A stretch of 6,767 nucleotides of DNA from Casp-actino8 sp037147055 (GTDB taxonomy: Bacteria > Actinomycetota > Acidimicrobiia > Acidimicrobiales > Ilumatobacteraceae): the NCBI GenBank assembly GCA_037147055.1, contig JBAWVW010000087.1, positions 1 through 6,767 on the forward strand. The letters are read 5' to 3'. Within the stretch, counting starts at the first letter, position 1. The number at the start of each line of letters is the position of its first letter. The notes under the pieces were generated by a model that worked only from the letters and a program-made list of their open reading frames with translations, was not told where the DNA came from and ran no database searches. The position numbers and the translations under genes are program-made. Below are positions 1 to 6,313 of the stretch, piece by piece.

Positions 1-1303
1 TCACAGAAGCCACCATCGCCACTAAAGCCACGGCGTAACTGTGATTGGTTGCGGCAGCTTTGATGACTCCGAACTTGGCAATGAAGCCTGACGTCAATGG
101 CATGCCAGCTTGAGCTAATAAGAACACTGTCATCGCCAATGCCAGAGCAGGTCTTTCTTTACCGAGACCGCGGAACGAACCAATATCACTGCTCGCATCG
201 CCGGTGCGTGTGACCAAGGAAACCACCGTGAAAGTGCCAATGACCAAGACCGAATAAACCATCAGATACATCACAGTCGCTGGCAATCCGTCGACGTCAC
301 CAGTGTGCCCAATGGACTCGATACCAATCATCATGAAGCCCGCGTGGCTGATTGACGAGTACGCCAACATCCGCTTGACATCGGTTTGCACAACCGCCAA
401 AACTGATCCGACGACTACTGACAAAATCGCCAGTACCCACACCACGGGGCGCCAGTCTTCAGCACGTGTGGGCAGTGCCACTGTCACGACTCGTACCAAC
501 GCAGCAAAAGCAGCGAACTTGCCAACCGAAGCCATAAACGCCGTCACTGGTGTAGGCGCACCTTGATAAACATCGGGTGTCCAGAAATGGAATGGCACAA
601 CAGCAACTTTGAATGCCAAGCCAACAATCAATAAAGCAATTCCAGCGAGCAACATCGCATCATCACCTTTGACGAATACTTCGGTTGACAACACCTTGCC
701 GATCCCAGAAATACTGGTGGTGCCGGTTGACCCATAAATCAAAGCAATGCCATATAAGAAGAATGCCGAAGCGAATCCGCCAAGGATGAAGTACTTCAAA
801 CCACTCTCCTGGCTTTCGGCACGGCGTCGATGACTTGCGGCCAACACATACAAGGCGATTGACAATGTTTCTAGACCGAGGAACAGCACAATCATGTCGT
901 TTGATGCAGTCATGATCATCGCGCCAAGTGCTGCGCAAATATACAGAGCGTAAACCTCTGGACCTTCCAGCGACTCGCGACGTAAATATTCACTCGTTGA
1001 TAAAGAGACCAAGGCCAGAGCAATGGCGATACCAATCCAACAGAACAAAGTGAAGTGATCAATAGAGATGGCGTTGTTGATAATGATTCGTGAACCATCA
1101 ATATTTACGTCATGCCATAAAAACATTTCAACGATGACGCAAGCCACCGCCAACTCAACAGCAGCAATGGCATACCATGCCCGAGGCCATGCCCGCGTGA
1201 GAGAGGCAATGACCAAATTGATCATCATTCCCCCAAGCAAAATGATGATCGGAGTAATCGCTAACCAATCAATGGCGGGATATTGCATCACTTGATCACT
1301 CAT
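1..1303 (-). CDS. nuoN: NADH-quinone oxidoreductase subunit N, 3' end cut by window edge
   Basis: NuoN is one of the three antiporter-like proton-channel subunits in the membrane arm of complex I. It sits nearest the NuoJ/K linker in the assembled complex. The frame is open from ATG at 1303 to the left window edge, giving 434 residues, with no stop and no frameshift. Family signatures are clear: FLGLETLSIALYVL around residues 141-154, FKVAVVPFHFWTPDVYQGAP at 231-250, KRMLAYSSISHAGF at 310-323. The charged residues expected for proton transfer are all present: Glu145 and Lys170 (matching E. coli E133 and K158, with the same 25-residue spacing), Lys232, Lys261 and Lys410. About twelve hydrophobic helices are visible. 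The family usually has 14 and about 480-500 residues, so the last helices lie off the window. The ATG shares one base with the nuoM stop (TGATG), and GGAGG lies seven bases upstream. The antiporter fold alone could also suggest an Mrp or hydrogenase subunit, but the operon and the NuoN-specific motifs settle it. Confidence 0.97.
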   Translation of the reverse strand, partial: MSDQVMQYPAIDWLAITPIIILLGGMMINLVIASLTRAWPRAWYAIAAVELAVACVIVEMFLWHDVNIDGSRIIINNAISIDHFTLFCWIGIAIALALVSLSTSEYLRRESLEGPEVYALYICAALGAMIMTASNDMIVLFLGLETLSIALYVLAASHRRRAESQESGLKYFILGGFASAFFLYGIALIYGSTGTTSISGIGKVLSTEVFVKGDDAMLLAGIALLIVGLAFKVAVVPFHFWTPDVYQGAPTPVTAFMASVGKFAAFAALVRVVTVALPTRAEDWRPVVWVLAILSVVVGSVLAVVQTDVKRMLAYSSISHAGFMMIGIESIGHTGDVDGLPATVMYLMVYSVLVIGTFTVVSLVTRTGDASSDIGSFRGLGKERPALALAMTVFLLAQAGMPLTSGFIAKFGVIKAAATNHSYAVALVAMVASV

Positions 1304-2880
1304 CAGCCTTCCTCCCCTTGGCCATCTTTGGCTTCAAGTAGTACAGGCTTAGGTGCCACGTAACCAGTCTTTTCTTGTACGCGTTCAAGCACTAACTTCA
1401 CGCTAGGTTCGATGCGATCAAGCATTGGCTTGGGATACACACCACAGAAAATGATCAGACCGATAAAGGGCAACAACACTAAACCCTCTCGTAGTCGCAG
1501 TTCTTTGAAAGATGAGTTAGCTTCATCGGGCTCACCATGGAATACGCGTTGATAGGCCCAGAGTAGATACAACGCCGCCAAGATGACACCCGTTGCTGCC
1601 ACGACGACCCACCAACGTGCCGTGTTGAAAGTACCAATCAAGATCAAGAACTCGCCGACAAAACCATTGAGTCCCGGCACACCAATACTTGACAACATCA
1701 CGACCATGAAAGCTGCCGCGAAAATTGGAGCAACTTTTTGCAGACCTTTGAGTTCAGAAATCAAGCGAGTGTGACGGCGTTCATAAATCATTCCAACCAA
1801 CAAGAACAAAGCACCAGTCGAGACACCATGGTTGATCATCTGCATGACACCACCACCCATTGCTTCGGCGGTGAATGCAAATGTTCCAAGAACGATGAAG
1901 CCAAGGTGGGCTACTGACGAGTAAGCCACAAGTCTCTTGAGGTCTTTCTGCATAGTCGCTGCAACAGCCCCCCAAATAATTCCAATAACTGCCAGTGTGA
2001 GGAAAATCTCTCGGCTCCATAATGCTGCCTCGGGGAAGAGATAGACACCGAAACGCAACAGACCGTAGGTTCCGAGCTTCAACAACACACCCGCCAAGAT
2101 GACCGATCCACCTGTCGGGGCCTGAGTGTGAGCATCGGGCAACCACGTGTGCAGTGGGAACAATGGAACCTTGACTGCGAAGGCAATGGCAAAGGCGAAG
2201 AATAACCAACGACCAGTGCTGGCTGCGAAATTGGCACCTTGCGCGATTTCAACCAAATCAAAACTGATGTGCCCAAGATCTTTCTTGGCTAGTAACGCTG
2301 TCGTGACGATTCCTACCAACATGAAAGCAGAGCCAACCATGGTGTACAAGAAGAACTTTGTTGCTGCGTAAATACGTTGGTCGTAACCCCAGCCACCAAT
2401 CAAGAAATACATCGGCACTAAGACGATTTCAAAGAACAAGAAAAAGAGGAAGAGATCAAGACTTAAGAAGGATCCCATCACACCAGCTTCGAGCAACAAA
2501 ATCCAAGCCAGATAGCGCTTCTCATCATGATGTGGATCGCAACCCACAATGACAAGTGGAAATAATATTCCCGTGAGTACGACTAAAAACAGCGAGATGC
2601 CATCAATACCAATATGCCAGCCGATGCCCCACGATGAAATCCACTGATGCTTGGAAACAAACTGATAATTCGCTTCACCCGTCTTGAAAGATGCCAACAT
2701 CCACAGACCAAGAGCACCTGTCAGAACTGACGATAAGAGGGCAATCAGTTTGGTGATTTCTGGTCGACGCTGAGAACTCGCGAGGGTCAACAATGATCCA
2801 ACTAGTGGCACAAGAATTAATGCTGTCAAAATCGGGAACGGCAAAGTAGGGGCAGTTTCACTGGCAAATATTGAGCTCAC
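1303..2880 (-). CDS. nuoM: NADH-quinone oxidoreductase subunit M
   Basis: NuoM is the middle antiporter-like proton-channel subunit of complex I, an integral protein of the cytoplasmic membrane. From GTG at 2880 it has 525 residues, close to the usual 500-530 (E. coli 509), with about 14 hydrophobic helices. Diagnostic stretches are LFFLFFEIVLVPMYFLIGGW (145-164), FAVKVPLFPLHTWLPDAH (234-251), SVILAGVLLKLG (259-270), KRLVAYSSVAHLGF (315-328) and SSIGVPGLNGFVGEF (397-411). Proton-path residues line up with E. coli: Glu151 (E144), Lys237 (K234), Lys268 (K265), His351 (H348) and Glu410 (E407). The terminal Glu, where NuoL and NuoN carry Lys, is specific to NuoM. The start is a choice. An in-frame GTG at 2907 would add nine polar residues from inside nuoL, but GTG 2880 forms a GTGA overlap with the nuoL stop and has a good ribosome binding site. 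The last 14 residues are polar and acidic. The stop shares one base with the nuoN start. Confidence 0.97.
   Translation of the reverse strand: MSSIFASETAPTLPFPILTALILVPLVGSLLTLASSQRRPEITKLIALLSSVLTGALGLWMLASFKTGEANYQFVSKHQWISSWGIGWHIGIDGISLFLVVLTGILFPLVIVGCDPHHDEKRYLAWILLLEAGVMGSFLSLDLFLFFLFFEIVLVPMYFLIGGWGYDQRIYAATKFFLYTMVGSAFMLVGIVTTALLAKKDLGHISFDLVEIAQGANFAASTGRWLFFAFAIAFAVKVPLFPLHTWLPDAHTQAPTGGSVILAGVLLKLGTYGLLRFGVYLFPEAALWSREIFLTLAVIGIIWGAVAATMQKDLKRLVAYSSVAHLGFIVLGTFAFTAEAMGGGVMQMINHGVSTGALFLLVGMIYERRHTRLISELKGLQKVAPIFAAAFMVVMLSSIGVPGLNGFVGEFLILIGTFNTARWWVVVAATGVILAALYLLWAYQRVFHGEPDEANSSFKELRLREGLVLLPFIGLIIFCGVYPKPMLDRIEPSVKLVLERVQEKTGYVAPKPVLLEAKDGQGEEG
1307..1317 (-). promoter_or_regulatory. 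Shine-Dalgarno of nuoN, inside the end of nuoM
   Basis: The minus strand reads GGGGAGGAAGG just before the nuoN ATG. The core GGAGG (1315-1311) has a seven-base spacer to the start. The same bases encode the Gly-Glu-Glu-Gly end of NuoM. It is the strongest ribosome binding site in the window and supports both the start at 1303 and translation coupled to nuoM. Confidence 0.8.
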
Positions 2881-4790
2881 AGCATTATCCCTCGAACAAA
2901 GAACCACAGCAAAAGAGCAACAACCCCAAGACCGACAGCCGCGGCGTAACTACGAACGGATCCGTTTTGCGATTTGCGCAGAAAGCCACCGGATTGCTCG
3001 ACTACTTTGCCGACGCCGTTGACGGCACCATCAATGATCGTGCTATCGGCCCAAGCCACACCCTCAAATGCTTTACGACCTGGACCGCCCATAAAGTTGG
3101 AGATTGCCCGATCATAAAACCATCCCTGGGTCATAATTTCAGGTTCAATAGCGGCGATCTTCTTCTTTGAATAAACCAAAACCGATAACGCAATACCACT
3201 GAGAGCAACCACGACTGCAACTGCCAGCAGAAGATATTTGTGCTCATCAGCCCACGTGTGATGAATGTCGGCTTCACCAAATTTAATGACTGGCTCGAGC
3301 CACTTTTCCAAAAAGTGTGTCTTGCTACTGAATGGCAATTGCATCACACCACCCACGACCGACAATCCCGCCAACACCACCAGTGGAGCCAACATAATCT
3401 TTGGACTTTCATGCGGCTTGAAATCTCCGTGAGCCCCGTGCTCTTCACTGTGATCGTTCCAGCGTGCCTCACCGAAGAAGACCATGATCACCTGGCGCGT
3501 CATGTAATACGCCGTGAGCAATGCAGTGGCCATTCCGACAATATAAAGAATCGGGCTCTTAGCAAAAGCAAACAAAAGAATCTCGTCCTTGCTCCAAAAC
3601 CCAGCAAACGGTGGCACGCCGGCGATCGCCAACCAGCCAACGATGAATGTCATCGCCGTCACGGGCATGAGTATTCGCAGCGCGCCCATCTTGCGCATGT
3701 CCTGTTCGTGGTCCATGCCGTGAATGACCGATCCCGAACCAAGGAACAACAACGCTTTGAAGAAGGCGTGCGTCACCATGTGGAAGATGGCAGCAACGTA
3801 AGCCCCCGAACCAACGGCTAAAAACATAAAACCGAGTTGACTTACGGTTGAGTACGCAAGAACTTTTTTAATATCCGTTTGAGTGACGGCAATAGTCGCG
3901 GCAAATAATGCTGTACTCACCCCGACAATGGCGATGATCGTTGGGGCCCAACTGTAAGCAACTGTCAATACTGGATTGATACGAGTCATTAAGAACACAC
4001 CTGCAGTCACCATGGTGGCTGCGTGAATCAAAGCCGAGACTGGTGTTGGACCTTCCATTGCATCGGGCAACCAGATGTACAACGGTAACTGCGCACTCTT
4101 ACCGCAGGCGCCGATAAACAGCATCAGGGCGATCGCCGTCGCCGTCACTGCTGACAATGCGCCAGATTCAGCAGCATGATTGATGCCACCATAACTGAGA
4201 GTTCCCGTTGCTCCAAAAGCTAGAAACATCGCCATCATCACACCCCAGTCACCAACTCGGTTAGTGACAAAAGCTTTTTTGCCCGCAGTGGCAGCACTTT
4301 CGCGGGTGTGCCAGAAGGAGATCAAGAAATAAGAGCAGGTTCCAACGCCCTCCCAACCGAGGAAAGTCACCAGCAGATTCTCGCCCAACACCAGCATTAA
4401 CATCGAGAACACAAACAAGTTGAGATACAAGAAGAACTTGGAGAACTTCGGATCACCGTGCATGTACCCGATCGCATACAAGTGAATCAACGATCCGATT
4501 CCTGTCACAAATAAGGCCATCGTGATACTTAGGGGGTCAGCCAAAAATGCTAAGTCAACTTTTAAAGATCCGATCGGAACCCATGAGAAAGCGGTGAAAA
4601 TATGACGGCGTTCTTCAGCGCTCTTTGAGAGCAAATCAAAAAACACTCCAGCGGTGACGGCGAACGAACCACCAACCATCAGCGTCGCCAAAATTCCAGC
4701 CTTTGGTTCTCCAAGAATGCGTCCGAAAAGAAAAATCAAGACAAAACCAAGAAGCGGAAGCGCCGGTATCAACCAAATCAGATCAAGCAT
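2877..4790 (-). CDS. nuoL: NADH-quinone oxidoreductase subunit L
   Basis: NuoL is the distal proton-channel subunit of complex I. In known structures its C-terminal amphipathic helix runs along the membrane arm beside NuoM and NuoN. The protein has 637 residues (E. coli 613). Signatures are VTFLGWEGVGTCSYFLI (141-157), the NRVGDWG motif (177-183), SAQLPLYIWLPDAMEGPTPV (232-251), ALIHAATMVTAGVF (253-266), KKVLAYSTVSQLGFM (308-322) and GVPPFAGFWSKDEIL (391-405). Key residues keep nearly E. coli numbering: Glu147 (E144), Arg178/Asp181 (R175/D178), Lys231 (K229), His256 (H254), His336/His340 (H334/H338), Lys345 (K342) and Lys401 (K399). Residues 540-610 fit the lateral helix, and a last hydrophobic segment spans about 615-633. 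A His- and acid-rich loop lies at 442-463. The ATG follows the nuoK stop after ten bases, and the stop overlaps the nuoM GTG. No truncation or frameshift was seen. Confidence 0.98.
   Translation of the reverse strand: MLDLIWLIPALPLLGFVLIFLFGRILGEPKAGILATLMVGGSFAVTAGVFFDLLSKSAEERRHIFTAFSWVPIGSLKVDLAFLADPLSITMALFVTGIGSLIHLYAIGYMHGDPKFSKFFLYLNLFVFSMLMLVLGENLLVTFLGWEGVGTCSYFLISFWHTRESAATAGKKAFVTNRVGDWGVMMAMFLAFGATGTLSYGGINHAAESGALSAVTATAIALMLFIGACGKSAQLPLYIWLPDAMEGPTPVSALIHAATMVTAGVFLMTRINPVLTVAYSWAPTIIAIVGVSTALFAATIAVTQTDIKKVLAYSTVSQLGFMFLAVGSGAYVAAIFHMVTHAFFKALLFLGSGSVIHGMDHEQDMRKMGALRILMPVTAMTFIVGWLAIAGVPPFAGFWSKDEILLFAFAKSPILYIVGMATALLTAYYMTRQVIMVFFGEARWNDHSEEHGAHGDFKPHESPKIMLAPLVVLAGLSVVGGVMQLPFSSKTHFLEKWLEPVIKFGEADIHHTWADEHKYLLLAVAVVVALSGIALSVLVYSKKKIAAIEPEIMTQGWFYDRAISNFMGGPGRKAFEGVAWADSTIIDGAVNGVGKVVEQSGGFLRKSQNGSVRSYAAAVGLGVVALLLWFFVRGIML
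2888..2893 (-). promoter_or_regulatory. Shine-Dalgarno that decides the nuoM start
   Basis: The minus strand reads GAGGGA followed by a seven-base spacer (TAATGCT) and GTG at 2880. The position is ideal for GTG 2880. It lies downstream of the alternative GTG at 2907, so it can only serve the shorter form. It lies inside the last codons of nuoL. Confidence 0.7.
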
Positions 4791-4796
4791 CGCTCG

Positions 4797-4802
4797 CCCC
4801 TT
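4797..4802 (-). promoter_or_regulatory. Shine-Dalgarno of nuoL across the nuoK stop
   Basis: The minus strand reads AAGGGG, with a six-base spacer (CGAGCG) to the nuoL ATG at 4790. Its first two bases are the last two of the nuoK TAA stop. This short gap is the only non-coding DNA in the window. Confidence 0.65.
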
Positions 4803-5130
4803 AACCCTTCAACGCCGAAATATCGTCAACGTTGGCGCCTGGGCGCTTACGCATGATGGAGACGATGATGCCCAGTCCGACAACAACTTCAGCGGCGGCC
4901 ACAACCATGACAAAGAAGACTGTCGTTTGACCGCCGATGTCACCCAAGCGCTTCGCAAAGGCCACAAAAGAAAGGTTGACTGCGTTCAGCATCAGTTCAA
5001 TACACATGAACATCACTAATGGATTGCGGCGGACTAAAACTCCGACGGTGCCGATACCAAAAAGTACGGCTGACAATACCAAATACCAAGTTGTCGTTGG
5101 GGTTGCAGCAGACATGAGAGTCGACATCAT
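4801..5130 (-). CDS. nuoK: NADH-quinone oxidoreductase subunit K
   Basis: NuoK is a small three-helix membrane subunit of complex I, homologous to mitochondrial ND4L and related to MrpC. It forms part of the charged axis linking the quinone site to the antiporter-like pumps. It has 109 residues (E. coli 100). Three hydrophobic helices lie at about 15-33, 38-58 and 70-92. The two essential membrane glutamates are Glu45 (in FMCIELMLNAVNL) and Glu81 (in VVAAAEVVVGLGI). Their 36-residue separation equals that of E. coli E36 and E72. The start is ambiguous by one residue: two adjacent ATG codons (5130 and 5127) overlap the nuoJ stop, and AGGAAG lies four and seven bases upstream of them respectively. 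A third in-frame ATG at 5115 would also leave all helices intact. The polar N-terminus (residues 1-14) is slightly longer than in E. coli. Confidence 0.97.
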   Translation of the reverse strand: MMSTLMSAATPTTTWYLVLSAVLFGIGTVGVLVRRNPLVMFMCIELMLNAVNLSFVAFAKRLGDIGGQTTVFFVMVVAAAEVVVGLGIIVSIMRKRPGANVDDISALKG

Positions 5131-5669
5131 GAGGCTTCCTTCACGACAGGCTTCACCCGACGAGTCAGCAACACAGTGCCGACAACGGCGACAACTAAGA
5201 GCACAGATGTGACTTCAAAGGCAACGACATAATTTCCAAACACACTGCGTGACAATTGACGAATATTTGAATCGGGATCAGCCATGTCTGGAGTCACGAG
5301 TCCGGAGCCACGACTTGATACGACGTCACGTGATGCCACGACGGCGGCCGTGACTAAACCAATGACACCGAGTCCAACGATGACTGCAAGGGGACGTTGC
5401 ACCTTGAAAGGCTCCGTCTTCATGTCTTCGGTGCGATCAACGCCAAGAAGCATGATCACGAATAAGAACAACACCACGATTGCGCCGGCATACACAATGA
5501 CCTGAACTGCTGCCAAGAAATGTGCTTCTTGGGCAACGAACATGACAGCCACGCCGAACAATGTGAGGATCAAACTGAGGGCCGCATGCACGGGGTGACT
5601 ACGGACAACGACCCCGATAGCACCAGCCAAAATCATTGCAGCAGCGACAACAAAGACAAAAAGTTCCAT
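5127..5669 (-). CDS. nuoJ: NADH-quinone oxidoreductase subunit J
   Basis: NuoJ is a complex I membrane subunit homologous to mitochondrial ND6. It sits beside NuoH, NuoK and NuoA, and its third helix undergoes the conformational change that couples quinone chemistry to pumping. It has 180 residues (E. coli 184). Five hydrophobic helices lie at about 1-22, 28-47, 52-75, 93-113 and 147-169. The hallmark third-helix motif is AAVQVIVYAGAIVVLFLFVI (53-72), including Tyr60, the counterpart of E. coli Y59. The last helix carries the conserved VAFEVTSVLLVVAVVGTVLL (149-168). A polar loop at 114-143 separates helices four and five, as is usual in the family. The ATG at 5669 shares one base with the nuoI stop (TGATG), with AGGA five bases upstream. 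The stop overlaps the nuoK start, so coupled translation is likely. Confidence 0.96.
   Translation of the reverse strand: MELFVFVVAAAMILAGAIGVVVRSHPVHAALSLILTLFGVAVMFVAQEAHFLAAVQVIVYAGAIVVLFLFVIMLLGVDRTEDMKTEPFKVQRPLAVIVGLGVIGLVTAAVVASRDVVSSRGSGLVTPDMADPDSNIRQLSRSVFGNYVVAFEVTSVLLVVAVVGTVLLTRRVKPVVKEAS
5135..5140 (-). promoter_or_regulatory. Shine-Dalgarno of nuoK
   Basis: The minus strand reads AGGAAG near the end of nuoJ. The spacer is four bases to the ATG at 5130 and seven to the ATG at 5127. By spacing alone the second ATG is the better start, which would shorten NuoK by one Met. Confidence 0.6.
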
Positions 5670-6313
5670 CAGTGTCCTGCTCCATCGCTTTCATCTTGAG
5701 CAGGCTCAGGGGCACGAACGCCGTAACCGAGTTCGCCACTCCAACCGACAACGCCTTCAAATGATGCATCGCCAGAAGAGGCTGTTGCTCGCAACCAACC
5801 AGAGGTCAAAATATCTTCACCCTCACGCCAGTCTTCCCACGGCAACTGCTGTGGTTTGCCATCATCACGCACGACGAGTTCGGCTTTTGTATAAATCGCG
5901 TCCTGGCGATTAGTGAATGAGAACTCAAACAACTTCGACTCCGTAATCGCCTCCGTTGGACAGGCTTCAACGCAGAGATCACAGTGAATACAACGCAGAT
6001 AGTTGATCTCATAGACGAAGCCAAAACGCTCACCTGGTGAGGTCGGATTTTCCGGATCATTATCGGCACCACGGACATAGATGCACTTGGCTGGGCACAC
6101 ACCCGCGCACAATTCGCAACCAATGCATTTCTCCATACCGTCTTCATAACGGTTCAGAACATGACGGCCATGCAGGCGTCCAGGCTTAGGGGCTTTTTCA
6201 TCGCGTTCCGGCTTACCTTTTTTGTTTTCACGACCACCTGAATATTCAAGGGTGACTTTATTACGTCGACCGACCTGGGCCAGCGTGACGAGGAATCCTC
6301 CGAGGTAGCCCAT
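5669..6313 (-). CDS. nuoI: NADH-quinone oxidoreductase subunit I (2x 4Fe-4S)
   Basis: NuoI is the peripheral-arm ferredoxin-like subunit (TYKY/Nqo9 family) that carries clusters N6a and N6b and passes electrons toward cluster N2 and quinone. It has 214 residues. Two CxxCxxCxxxC motifs are complete: Cys63, Cys66, Cys69, Cys73 and Cys108, Cys111, Cys114, Cys118. As in bacterial ferredoxins, the fourth Cys of each motif is expected to ligate the other cluster. An extra Cys77 follows the first motif, as in other NuoI proteins. Residues 1-14 form a short amphipathic N-terminal helix that would lie on the membrane beside NuoH. A Lys- and Glu-rich linker (about 25-45) precedes the conserved HGRHVLNRYEDGMEKCIGC. 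A tail beyond residue 160 makes it longer than E. coli NuoI (180). The ATG shares one base with the nuoH stop, and GAAGGAG ends ten bases upstream. Confidence 0.97.
   Translation of the reverse strand: MGYLGGFLVTLAQVGRRNKVTLEYSGGRENKKGKPERDEKAPKPGRLHGRHVLNRYEDGMEKCIGCELCAGVCPAKCIYVRGADNDPENPTSPGERFGFVYEINYLRCIHCDLCVEACPTEAITESKLFEFSFTNRQDAIYTKAELVVRDDGKPQQLPWEDWREGEDILTSGWLRATASSGDASFEGVVGWSGELGYGVRAPEPAQDESDGAGH

Noticed and set aside
303..566. 87-residue Thr/Ala-rich plus-strand frame opposite nuoN
   Set aside because: Its Thr- and Ala-rich composition is what the complement of a membrane-protein gene produces. NuoN is intact on the other strand.
1781..2209. 142-residue minus-strand frame within nuoM
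   Set aside because: It is an alternative frame of NuoM, rich in Cys, Trp and Arg, with no family resemblance. NuoM is continuous and unmistakable here.
3240..3821. 193-residue open frame on the plus strand, antisense to nuoL
   Set aside because: It lies entirely opposite a highly conserved gene. The translation is His-, Arg- and Gln-rich with no recognisable domain. No convincing ribosome binding site or neighbouring plus-strand gene supports it.
4008..4017. Perfect ten-base palindrome CACCATGGTG
   Set aside because: It lies inside conserved nuoL codons for the Ala-Thr-Met-Val-Thr-Ala stretch. A palindrome this short is expected by chance, and nothing suggests an operator.
1..4790. The L/M/N-like proteins could belong to an Mrp antiporter or a membrane-bound hydrogenase
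   Set aside because: The H-I-J-K-L-M-N order, the NuoI clusters and the subunit-specific residues fit complex I. Because nuoA-G are off the window, a variant input module (for example an F420H2- or ferredoxin-using form) cannot be excluded, but nothing seen favours it.
4791..4800. The nuoK-nuoL gap as a site for a promoter or terminator
   Set aside because: Ten bases are too few, and they hold only the end of the Shine-Dalgarno sequence and its spacer. No hairpin or T-run is present.
5806..6147. 113-residue minus-strand frame within nuoI
   Set aside because: It overlaps the cluster-binding region of NuoI in another frame. Its Ser-, Arg- and Cys-rich translation is a shadow of that conserved sequence.
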